Shown in pieces: positions 1 to 5,151 of a DNA stretch of 6,895 nt; position 1 is the first letter of the stretch; every line of letters begins with the position of its first letter. This DNA is from JBOFLG01 sp051657745 (GTDB lineage Bacteria; Actinomycetota; Actinomycetes; Actinomycetales; Dermatophilaceae). Made by a program: the position numbers and the translations under genes. The notes beneath the pieces are model-generated. The model ran no database searches. It was given only the letters and a program-made list of their open reading frames with translations, and was not told where the DNA came from. The stretch is taken from the NCBI GenBank assembly GCA_051657745.1, contig JBOFLG010000023.1, forward strand, positions 1-6,895, read 5' to 3'.

Positions 1-1
1 C

Positions 2-553
2 GACCCGCGACCTGGGCTACCTGGCAGCCCAACGCACCCCGCCGGACCGGTCGCCACCTTCGGCCAGCGGGTGCCCGCCTTCCTCATCGACCTGCTGGTG
101 AACCTTGTCGGGTTCGTGCCCATTGTCGCCGGAAGCGTCGCCCTCAGTGTGCTTCCTTGGGCGAGTAGCGGCAGCGTCGCGCAGGGCACTGACGAGGTCA
201 GCCCCATGCTCGCAGCGGCCAACGGAGCCGCGATGCTGACCGTGCTGGTGGGCGTCCTCACGATGTTCGCTGTTCCGTTCTGGAACCGCATAATCCGCCA
301 GGGTCGCACCGGCCAGAGCGTGGGCAAACAGGTGGCCGGGCTCACACTCGTCGACCACCATCACGGGCACCCCATCGGGATGGGACGGGTGCTGCTGCGC
401 GAGTTCGTGCACATCGTGGTCAACCAGATCTTCTGGTTCAGCTTCCTCTGGGCGTCGTGGGACCCGAACCGGCAGACCGTCGGCGACAAGGCGGCGCGAT
501 CCACCGTCGTCGTACTGCCGCGCACCTCCTCGCCGGCCCCCGCCGCGCCCTGA
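2..553 (+). CDS. RDD-family membrane protein, 5' truncated
   Basis: The reading frame is open from base 2 to a TGA at 551-553, so the start lies before the window; 183 residues are visible. A GTG at 71 is in frame but falls inside the conserved domain and is not the true start. The RDD pattern is visible: Arg in FGQRVPAFLID (visible residues 20-30) followed by Asp at the start of the first membrane helix (about 25-52), a second helix (about 72-95), the typical cytoplasmic stretch GRTGQSVGK (101-109) followed by GLTLVD, a third weak helix (about 135-153) and the family ending DPNRQTVGDKAA. The short tail is Pro/Ala-rich. RDD proteins are small integral membrane proteins of mostly unknown function; some have been linked to ion transport, and they occur in many actinobacterial loci. 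The gene converges on the ADP-ribosylglycohydrolase gene. A role in the nearby type VII system is possible but unproven. The family call is solid; the function is not known. Confidence 0.85.
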   Translation, partial: DPRPGLPGSPTHPAGPVATFGQRVPAFLIDLLVNLVGFVPIVAGSVALSVLPWASSGSVAQGTDEVSPMLAAANGAAMLTVLVGVLTMFAVPFWNRIIRQGRTGQSVGKQVAGLTLVDHHHGHPIGMGRVLLREFVHIVVNQIFWFSFLWASWDPNRQTVGDKAARSTVVVLPRTSSPAPAAP

Positions 554-573
554 CATCCGCCCGAGCCGTGCGA

Positions 574-635
574 CCTCGGCAACGGGAACCCGACCCCGGG
601 GCCGAGGACCCACCCGGTGCGGCCCGCGCCGCACC
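574..635. terminator. Hairpin-rich gap between convergent genes, possible bidirectional terminator
   Basis: Two inverted repeats are visible between the two converging stop codons. The clearest is a perfect 8-bp stem, GGTGCGGC at 616-623 and GCCGCACC at 628-635, around a 4-base loop. A second pairs CCTCGGC (574-580) with GCCGAGG (601-607) and contains an inner CGGG-AA-CCCG hairpin (583-592). There is no T-run on either side. GC-rich hairpins without a U-tract are commonly proposed as terminators in actinobacteria, and the position is right for ending both transcripts. Termination itself is inferred, not shown. Confidence 0.45.
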
Positions 636-660
636 CGATCGACACGACTGCCCTGCACCG

Positions 661-1770
661 CTACTCGGCAACCTCATCCCCGACCAACACCGCTGCTGCG
701 CTGGTGAACTCATCGGCGAACTGCAACGTCGCCACCCACCGCTGCGGGATGGCCGAGGCGCCGTCGCGGGCCCCGAGCAGCCCACCGGCGATCGCGGCAT
801 TGGTATCGGTGTCGTTGCCGATGCGCACCACGTCGACCACCGCGTCGGCAACCGGCCGCGGGTCGAGCAGCGCCGCCACCGCGACGCGCAGCGAGTCCAA
901 CACATAGCCCCGGCCGTCGCCCTCGAGCGTCATCCGCCCCTCGGCCAGCTCCGGCAGACGCAGGTTTCGGCCGTCCACGATCGCCTCCACCACCAACCCG
1001 CTCCCCTGCGCCGCGGCACCTGCTCCGCCCTCGCCGAGACGTCGCGCCGTGGCAACCCCAGCCTCCACGGCGGCATCCACGTCATCCCCGGCCAGCAACG
1101 CGGCCGCCATCTCGTTGTAGGCCGCACACGCCACGGTGCACCGCGAGTCGTCGTGGGTGATCGCCGAAATCTCGACCGACTCCCGCACCCGCCGCGCCGG
1201 GTCGCGCACCGCCACCGCAGTCGGGATGCAGCGCATCAACGACCCGTTCCCCGCCTGCCCCGGGCCGGCACCAGCCGCCCGCGGGTCGCCGGTCGCCCGG
1301 TACCGCCCGAGCCCGGCCAATGTCGCGCCGCCAGCGTCCCGCGGAGGCGTTCCCGGCACCCGGCCCGGCCAGTCGCCGTCGAGCCACGCCACCATGTGGT
1401 CGGCAGCCGAGCGCGCCACGTCATCCGACGTCTCGAGGTAGGCGAGCAGCACCGCCCGGGTCAGGTCGGTGTCGTCCGTGGCATGGCCGGGCGGCCAGTC
1501 GAACGGCCCACCGCCCACGATCTCCCGCAGGCCGTGCGGATGACGCGCCGCCACCTCCTCCCGGGACGAGAACTCCACCGTGGCACCCAGCGCATCGCCC
1601 GCATGCACCCCGAGCAGGGCCCCTGTCGCACGGTCAACCCGCGCCGACCTCGACGAATTTACCTCGTGGGCAACAGCATTCGCACCGACGCCGACGCCGG
1701 TGCCATCGGTGGCGCTGCCACGAGGCCGGCCATCCCCGGGGACGCCACGCCCTCGACCAGGTGCGTCCAC
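661..1770 (-). CDS. ADP-ribosylglycohydrolase family protein (DraG-like)
   Basis: This 369-residue protein matches the DraG/ARH fold, which removes ADP-ribose from modified proteins or related substrates using two metal ions, normally in the cytoplasm. Motifs appear in family order: GVHAGDALGA (54-63), the metal-binding TDDTD (98-102), GNGSLMRCIPTAV (174-186), THDD (205-208) and the second metal site GNDTDTNAAIAG (318-329). The Asp residues expected for metal binding are therefore present, so the enzyme looks intact. The GTG start at 1770 is the first possible one after an in-frame TGA 12 bases upstream, and no other in-frame ATG, GTG or TTG occurs before the domain begins at about residue 46. 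The first 45 residues are Gly/Arg-rich, not family-like, and use noticeably more A/T-ending codons than the rest, so the true N-terminus is doubtful (see the overlapping ORF at 1659-1775). There is no signal peptide. The gene is divergent from the type VII operon. The target is unknown. Confidence 0.88.
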   Translation of the reverse strand: MDAPGRGRGVPGDGRPRGSATDGTGVGVGANAVAHEVNSSRSARVDRATGALLGVHAGDALGATVEFSSREEVAARHPHGLREIVGGGPFDWPPGHATDDTDLTRAVLLAYLETSDDVARSAADHMVAWLDGDWPGRVPGTPPRDAGGATLAGLGRYRATGDPRAAGAGPGQAGNGSLMRCIPTAVAVRDPARRVRESVEISAITHDDSRCTVACAAYNEMAAALLAGDDVDAAVEAGVATARRLGEGGAGAAAQGSGLVVEAIVDGRNLRLPELAEGRMTLEGDGRGYVLDSLRVAVAALLDPRPVADAVVDVVRIGNDTDTNAAIAGGLLGARDGASAIPQRWVATLQFADEFTSAAAVLVGDEVAE

Positions 1771-1775
1771 GTCAT
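1659..1775 (-). CDS. 38-codon ORF overlapping the start of the ADP-ribosylglycohydrolase gene
   Basis: An ATG at 1775 lies directly behind a purine-rich ribosome binding stretch and opens a 38-codon frame ending in TAA (1659-1661). It begins MTWTHLVEGVASPGM and ends RMLLPTR. It overlaps the first 37 codons of the hydrolase in a different frame. Counted by eye, 34 of 38 codons end in G or C, as expected for a real gene here, while the hydrolase frame over the same stretch has about 16 of 45 codons ending in A or T. Three readings fit: a leader peptide translated ahead of the hydrolase, the original N-terminus of the hydrolase separated from it by a frameshift, or chance. I do not recognise the peptide. 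Confidence 0.3.
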   Translation of the reverse strand: MTWTHLVEGVASPGMAGLVAAPPMAPASASVRMLLPTR

Positions 1776-1791
1776 CCCCTCACCTCACCTC
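1776..1791 (-). promoter_or_regulatory. Purine-rich ribosome binding stretch shared by two possible starts
   Basis: Read on the minus strand this is GAGGTGAGGTGAGGGG, a doubled GAGGTG-type Shine-Dalgarno sequence. It sits immediately before the ATG at 1775 and 5 bases before the GTG at 1770. The inner copy GAGGGG has good spacing for GTG 1770; the copies further upstream have better spacing for ATG 1775. It supports translation beginning here but does not by itself decide between the two starts. Confidence 0.6.
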
Positions 1792-1819
1792 GGCCGCGAG
1801 CCGGCCGGCGCCGATCACC

Positions 1820-1825
1820 ACCGTA
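1820..1825 (-). promoter_or_regulatory. Possible -10 box for the ADP-ribosylglycohydrolase gene
   Basis: The minus strand reads TACGGT here, about 45 bases before the ATG at 1775 and fitting the TANNNT pattern common in actinobacterial housekeeping promoters. No convincing -35 box is seen at normal spacing; TTGCGC lies 20 bases upstream, which is too far. This is a weak prediction. Confidence 0.25.
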
Positions 1826-1867
1826 GCCCGGCGAGGCGTCATCCGGCGCAACCGGCCAGGGCCACGA

Positions 1868-1931
1868 CACGGCACGGCACGGCACGGCACGGCACGGCAC
1901 GGCACGGCACGGCACGGCACGGCACGGCACG
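1868..1931. repeat. Pentanucleotide microsatellite, (GGCAC)12
   Basis: Twelve uninterrupted, identical copies of GGCAC occupy 1871-1930; the periodic pattern extends to CAC on the left and G on the right. A degenerate copy (GACAC, 1866-1870) precedes it. It lies in the divergent intergenic region, ending about 23 bases before a plausible -10 box of the type VII operon. A unit of five does not preserve reading frame, and no supported gene runs through it. Perfect short repeats of this length are prone to slipped-strand copy changes, so the spacing of upstream promoter elements could vary between cells. The repeat is seen directly; its regulatory role is inferred. Confidence 0.95.
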
Positions 1932-1953
1932 ATGGCGTGTCACACCCGCGCCG

Positions 1954-1959
1954 TAGACT
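1954..1959 (+). promoter_or_regulatory. Candidate -10 box (TAGACT) of the type VII operon
   Basis: TAGACT fits the TANNNT -10 pattern and would start transcription near 1966, leaving a leader of about 60 bases before the ATG at 2025. The expected -35 position (about 1930-1937) falls at the edge of the GGCAC repeat and reads roughly GATGGC, a poor match to TTGACA. The promoter may therefore need an activator or be of extended -10 type. Prediction by pattern only. Confidence 0.4.
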
Positions 1960-2014
1960 CGCGCCGCGCGGTGGTCGTGGACCGGTACGACCCCCGCTCG
2001 GGAGGAACGCGGAC

Positions 2015-2020
2015 GGGAGG
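2015..2020 (+). promoter_or_regulatory. Ribosome binding site deciding the start at 2025
   Basis: GGGAGG ends 4 bases before the ATG at 2025. The only other in-frame ATG upstream (1932) directly follows the GGCAC repeat, has no Shine-Dalgarno sequence, and lies ahead of the likely -10 box. This site is the reason for placing the start at 2025. Confidence 0.75.
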
Positions 2021-2024
2021 GTCG

Positions 2025-2522
2025 ATGGCCGACGACTACGACGAGCAACTGATCGAAGCCACTCGAGTGCGCCGCGACCGGCTCACTGAGGCACTGCTGC
2101 ACGGCCCGCAACGGTTACGCCGCGTGTGGTCCGACCGGGTCGGCACGCACCTGGCCGGCGCGTTCGTGGCCGTGCTCGCCGGTGCGGTGTGCGTCGCGGT
2201 GGCTTTCGTCGCACAGGTGCTCGAGAACGACCCCACCATCGGCCGTAGCCGCACGGTGAACACCGTTCCGGGACAGTCCGGCAGTTCGGCGTCGCCGAGT
2301 GCTCCGTCGGCCCGCCCGACGCCGACCCGTCCACCGTCATCCCGCCCCGCCCCCCGCCCGACTCTGACCCGTCCACCGTCGGCCCGCCCGACACCGACCC
2401 GTCCACCGTCGGCCCGCCCACCGTCATCCCGTCCACCGTCGGCCCGCCCACCGTCATCCCGCCCCGCCCCCCGACCGACGCGGTCCAGCCCGACACCCAC
2501 CACCACCAGAGCCGCCCCATGA
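2025..2522 (+). CDS. Single-pass membrane protein with Arg/Pro/Ser-rich repeat tail, type VII locus
   Basis: This is a 165-residue protein of no family I recognise. It has a charged N-terminal part (residues 1-40) with an acidic start MADDYDEQ and several Arg residues just before one hydrophobic helix at about 42-65 (core AGAFVAVLAGAVCVAVAFVA). The positive-inside rule puts the N-terminus in the cytoplasm and the tail outside. After a Ser/Gly linker, residues 90-165 are low-complexity, built of units such as TRPPSARPTP and RPPSARPPSS, with an Arg every four to six residues and no acidic residues, so the tail is strongly basic and extended. It has the look of a wall-spanning or polymer-binding segment. 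It opens the operon and its TGA overlaps the eccD start as ATGA (2519-2522), so the two are probably co-translated. A role in anchoring or stabilising the secretion complex is inference. The open frame, start site and coupling make the gene itself likely. Confidence 0.8.
   Translation: MADDYDEQLIEATRVRRDRLTEALLHGPQRLRRVWSDRVGTHLAGAFVAVLAGAVCVAVAFVAQVLENDPTIGRSRTVNTVPGQSGSSASPSAPSARPTPTRPPSSRPAPRPTLTRPPSARPTPTRPPSARPPSSRPPSARPPSSRPAPRPTRSSPTPTTTRAAP
2304..2480 (+). repeat. Coding repeats in the Arg/Pro/Ser tail, 30-bp units
   Basis: Bases 2401-2430 and 2431-2460 are identical 30-bp tandem units, and 2371-2400 is a diverged third unit that agrees over its first 19 bases. A segment beginning CCGTCATCCCGCCCCGCC occurs twice, at about 2334 and 2451, flanking the array. 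The unit is a multiple of three, so copy changes would lengthen or shorten the extracellular tail by ten residues without breaking the frame. Confidence 0.85.
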
Positions 2523-3868
2523 GCACCGCCACCACCACATCCGACCATGTCGCCGGGCCGTTCCTGCGCGCAACCGTCCGCACCGACGCCCGCGGGGTCG
2601 ACGTGGTGCTCCCCACCGACGAGCCGGTCGCTGCCCTCCTCCCCATACTCCTCGACCTGCTCGGTCTGCCCGACGACGGCACGCTGCGGCACGTCACCAC
2701 CGTTGACGGGCGGGTGCTGCCCACGGCCGCACGGCTCGGCGACACCGGGCTGCGCGACGGCGTGCAACTTCGCGTCGTCGCGGCGTTCGAAGCCCCGTCG
2801 GACCCGGTCGTGTACGACCTGGTCGACGCGGTCGAGGAGGAGCGTCCATCCGGCGAGTGGGACGAGCGCAACCGCTCGTGGGGCCTGGCCGCGGTCTCGG
2901 CCGGGGTGCTGCTCGCGGCCGGGTCGCTCGCCGCCGCGCTGCCGGATGCCGACGGGCTGCCGGATGCCGACGGTCCGGCGGTCCTCACGGGGCTCGGCCT
3001 GCTCGCTCTCGCCGGGTCGCTCGCCGCAGCGCAGCGCCGGGCCCGGGCTGTCGCGTGGGTGGGGTTCGCCGCCGGGTGGGCTGCGTGCGCGGCGGCGATG
3101 ACGCTCGCCGCACCGCACGGATGGCAGGCGTGGTGGGCCGTCGCCGTCCCGCTTCTGCTCGCCAGCAGCGCCTGGTGCGCGGGGATGCCGCGCGCGGCGG
3201 CATCCGGGGTCGCTGCCTGGGCGGTGCTCGCGGCATCCGCCGGGCTCACCTGGACGACGACCGGGGACGCCACCCTCACCGCCGCGGTCGTCGCGGTGGT
3301 CTCCACCGGAGTCCTCGGCCTGCTCCCGCGACTCGCACTCGCGACCACGGGCGCGTTCGCGCTGGACGCCGGCCTGAGCCGCGGGGAGGAACTGCGCCGA
3401 CGCACGGTCGGGCGGGCGGTGGCGTCAGCGCACGTCTCGGTGCTCGGCGCGGTCGTGGTCACCGCTCTCGCCGGCGGTGTGGCGCTGTACCTCACCACGG
3501 TCACGGACCCACCCGACGCGTGGGATGTCGGGATCGCGGTCTCCGGCAGCGCCGCGTGGGCGGTGCGCACCCGGCATTTCCCGCTCGTGGGCGAGCGACT
3601 CCTCGTCGCCGGCGCCGCCGTGGCTGGCCTGACCGGCCTGGTTCGGCTCACCGCGATCGAGTGGCCCGCGACGGGGGGCTGGCTGATCGCCGGGCTCCTG
3701 CTCGTCGCTGCCGTCCCACTGGTCGCGATGGTGCGTCCGCCCACCCCGCTGGTCGCTGCGAACGCTCGCCGCTGGGCCACCCGCATCGAGACCCTGGCGG
3801 TGCTCGCCGGCATCCCGCTCCTGGTCGGCGCCTTCGGTGTCTATGCCGACCTCCTCGACAGTTTCTGA
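2519..3868 (+). CDS. eccD: Type VII secretion integral membrane protein EccD
   Basis: EccD is the most hydrophobic core subunit of the actinobacterial type VII (ESX) complex, present as dimers around each EccB/EccC unit, and carries a cytosolic ubiquitin-like domain. This 449-residue protein shows that layout. Residues about 14-90 form the YukD-like domain, with the typical VDVVLPTDEPVAALLPILLD stretch (27-46) and GLRDGVQLRVV (77-87). A linker rich in Asp/Glu follows, then about eleven membrane helices: near 121-140, 153-171, 177-197, 202-222, 226-245, 250-274, 303-325, 335-349, 360-378, 386-405 and 422-446. LLPRLAL (268-274) followed by a charged loop to residue 300 is the family's large cytosolic loop after helix six. 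Length is close to the usual 450-510. The ATG overlaps the upstream stop codon as ATGA, and the Shine-Dalgarno sequence is poor (CCAGAG), so translation probably depends on coupling. An 18-bp duplication lies between helices one and two. Confidence 0.9.
   Translation: MSTATTTSDHVAGPFLRATVRTDARGVDVVLPTDEPVAALLPILLDLLGLPDDGTLRHVTTVDGRVLPTAARLGDTGLRDGVQLRVVAAFEAPSDPVVYDLVDAVEEERPSGEWDERNRSWGLAAVSAGVLLAAGSLAAALPDADGLPDADGPAVLTGLGLLALAGSLAAAQRRARAVAWVGFAAGWAACAAAMTLAAPHGWQAWWAVAVPLLLASSAWCAGMPRAAASGVAAWAVLAASAGLTWTTTGDATLTAAVVAVVSTGVLGLLPRLALATTGAFALDAGLSRGEELRRRTVGRAVASAHVSVLGAVVVTALAGGVALYLTTVTDPPDAWDVGIAVSGSAAWAVRTRHFPLVGERLLVAGAAVAGLTGLVRLTAIEWPATGGWLIAGLLLVAAVPLVAMVRPPTPLVAANARRWATRIETLAVLAGIPLLVGAFGVYADLLDSF
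2939..2974 (+). repeat. 18-bp tandem duplication inside eccD
   Basis: Two adjacent copies of CTGCCGGATGCCGACGG plus one base differ only in that last base (G at 2956, T at 2974). They encode LPDADG twice (residues 141-152), in the short loop between predicted helices one and two. The frame is kept. The near-identity suggests a recent duplication in a loop that tolerates length change. Confidence 0.85.
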
Positions 3869-3883
3869 CGCCGAAGGACACCG

Positions 3884-5104
3884 ATGACGAGCAGCGACGA
3901 CCCGTCCGCAGCGCACCAGCCGCAGATCTGGCAACCGGCCGCGCTGCGCGCCCGTGCCGCCGACCGACCGGACGGCCCGAAACCGCCGGCAGCGCTGGGC
4001 CAGCCGAGCGGCCCGCCACCCTCGGACGCCGCCCAAGCATCGGACACCGCCGCACCCTCGGACGCCGCCCAAGCATCGGACACCGCCGCACCCTCGGACG
4101 CCGCCCAAGCATCGGACACCGCCGCACCCTCAGGCACCGCCGCACCCTCAGACACCCGCGAACCGTCGGACGCCCCTGCCGCGTCGGACACCGTCGGACC
4201 GTCGGATGACGACGCGGCGTCGGCACGCACGGCACCGTCATCCGCACCGGGTCGACCCGCCCGGATAGGCCGGCCGCTGGCGGTGTTCGACGAACTGTCG
4301 GTGCGTCCCGCGCGCTCGGCGTTCGGCCGGGTCGCAGCACACCTGCGCGGACTCGTCGGGTCCGACGCCGCACCTGGTGAGCTCGCCCGGGCCTGGGAGC
4401 AGCAGCAGGCCCCGGTGTCCACCGGGCGGCGGGTCTGGGTCACCGGCGGTCACGGCGGCGCGGGCACCACCACCCTCGCGGTCTGCCTCGCCCAGGAACT
4501 CCAGGCACGACGGCTCGACGGCGTCGCGCTCGTGGATGCCGCACCCGGCCGGGTCGGTCTCGCCGACCGGCTGCTCCGCCCCCCGCAGACCGACGTCACC
4601 ACCGGCGCGGGACTGCGTCACGAGCGGTCGCGCTCGCTGCTCTCCTTCGCCCCGGCCGCCGACCTCGACGCACCTGAGCGGCTCGCCACCGACCTGCGCC
4701 GCGTGGCGGGGATGACGCTCACCGACGGCGGGCAGCACCTGCCCACCTCGCACCGGCAGGCCGAGGCGGTGCTCGTCGTCGTCGAGTGCAGCGTCCGCGG
4801 CATCGGCGCGGCGGGGGTGGTCGTGGAGGAGGCTGCGGCCGGACTGGCGCCGGAGCGGCTCCTCATCGTGCTGACCAAGCCGACGCCGACCTCAGGGATG
4901 TCCACCGTCTGGGCGATGCGTGCGGTGGAATCGCTCGGCGTGCCCGGGATGGTGCTGCATCACGACCGGCACCTCGCCGGCGCGGCGGCGATCGACCCGG
5001 GCCTGCTCGCACCGCGCACCACGGTGGACGTCGCACGCATCGCCGGTCACCTCGTCACAATCGCGGCGGCCCGCCCAGCCGGCGCCGAAGCAGGGCAACG
5101 GTGA
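3884..5104 (+). CDS. EspI/MinD-like ATPase-fold protein with lysine-less P-loop, type VII locus
   Basis: This 406-residue protein has two parts. Residues 1-125 are Ala/Pro/Ser/Asp-rich and probably disordered, with three exact copies of a 12-residue unit (46-81). Residues about 182-395 resemble the ParA/MinD P-loop fold: VWVTGGHGGAGTTTLAV (184-200) at the Walker A position, VALVDAAPGRVGLAD (214-228) as the switch I region, a degenerate Walker B near MTLTDGG (277-283), strand AVLVVVE (295-301), and LLIVLTKP (326-333). The P-loop Lys is absent: G194 is followed by Thr195, and the MinD signature Lys is His190 or Gly. Proteins with GGAG-type P-loops also occur among Ssd/CpaE/TadZ-like relatives. 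EspI of mycobacterial ESX-1 has a similar order, a Pro/Ala-rich N-terminus then a MinD-like domain, and lies beside eccD, but has a standard P-loop. GAAGGA (3873-3878) lies 5 bases before the ATG. The gene sits 15 bases after eccD. ATP hydrolysis is doubtful; a regulatory or structural role in secretion is inferred. Confidence 0.82.
   Translation: MTSSDDPSAAHQPQIWQPAALRARAADRPDGPKPPAALGQPSGPPPSDAAQASDTAAPSDAAQASDTAAPSDAAQASDTAAPSGTAAPSDTREPSDAPAASDTVGPSDDDAASARTAPSSAPGRPARIGRPLAVFDELSVRPARSAFGRVAAHLRGLVGSDAAPGELARAWEQQQAPVSTGRRVWVTGGHGGAGTTTLAVCLAQELQARRLDGVALVDAAPGRVGLADRLLRPPQTDVTTGAGLRHERSRSLLSFAPAADLDAPERLATDLRRVAGMTLTDGGQHLPTSHRQAEAVLVVVECSVRGIGAAGVVVEEAAAGLAPERLLIVLTKPTPTSGMSTVWAMRAVESLGVPGMVLHHDRHLAGAAAIDPGLLAPRTTVDVARIAGHLVTIAAARPAGAEAGQR
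4019..4126 (+). repeat. 36-bp coding minisatellite, three exact copies
   Basis: Copies at 4019-4054, 4055-4090 and 4091-4126 are identical over all 36 bases and begin CCCTCGGACGCCGCC. They encode the 12-residue unit PSDAAQASDTAA. Half-length, diverged units (CCCTCAGGCACC and CCCTCAGACACC) continue to about 4200. The lack of any silent change between copies implies recent expansion or gene conversion. Copy changes would alter the length of the disordered N-terminus without breaking the frame. Confidence 0.95.
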
Positions 5105-5151
5105 GCACCGCGGCGGGCACTGCAGCGGGCACCGAGGCGGTGCGGCGGTGA
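5101..5151 (+). CDS. 16-codon ORF bridging the ATPase-like gene and eccC
   Basis: A GTG at 5101 overlaps the upstream stop codon as GTGA, and the frame (MSTAAGTAAGTEAVRR) ends in a TGA at 5149-5151 that overlaps the GTG start of eccC, again as GTGA. An AGGG six bases before GTG 5101 is a weak ribosome binding site. It could carry terminating ribosomes across the 43-base gap to eccC, or be chance in a stretch where stop codons are rare. The peptide is Ala/Gly/Thr-rich and has no recognisable function. Confidence 0.25.
   Translation: MSTAAGTAAGTEAVRR

Noticed and set aside
71..553. GTG at 71 as the start of the RDD protein
   Set aside because: The frame is open to base 2, and the conserved Arg and preceding FGQR of the RDD domain lie upstream of this codon.
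1868..1931. The GGCAC array as a CRISPR, iteron or coding repeat
   Set aside because: The units are contiguous with no spacers, which excludes CRISPR. Five-base units with no replication gene nearby do not resemble iterons. The unit is not a multiple of three and no supported gene crosses it.
457..1956. A 499-codon plus-strand open frame opposite the ADP-ribosylglycohydrolase gene
   Set aside because: It is Arg/Pro/His-rich with no domain pattern and runs through the GGCAC repeat. The minus strand over 661-1770 encodes clear DraG motifs, so this is an antisense shadow typical of GC-rich DNA.
1932..2024. An in-frame ATG at 1932 extending the small membrane protein by 31 residues
   Set aside because: It has no Shine-Dalgarno sequence, immediately follows the GGCAC repeat and lies upstream of the likely -10 box. 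The ATG at 2025 has a well-spaced GGGAGG.
2083..3813. A 576-codon minus-strand open frame opposite the small membrane protein gene and eccD
   Set aside because: It is Ser/Ala/Arg/Thr-rich without motifs and antisense to a clear eccD. The plus-strand reading explains the region.
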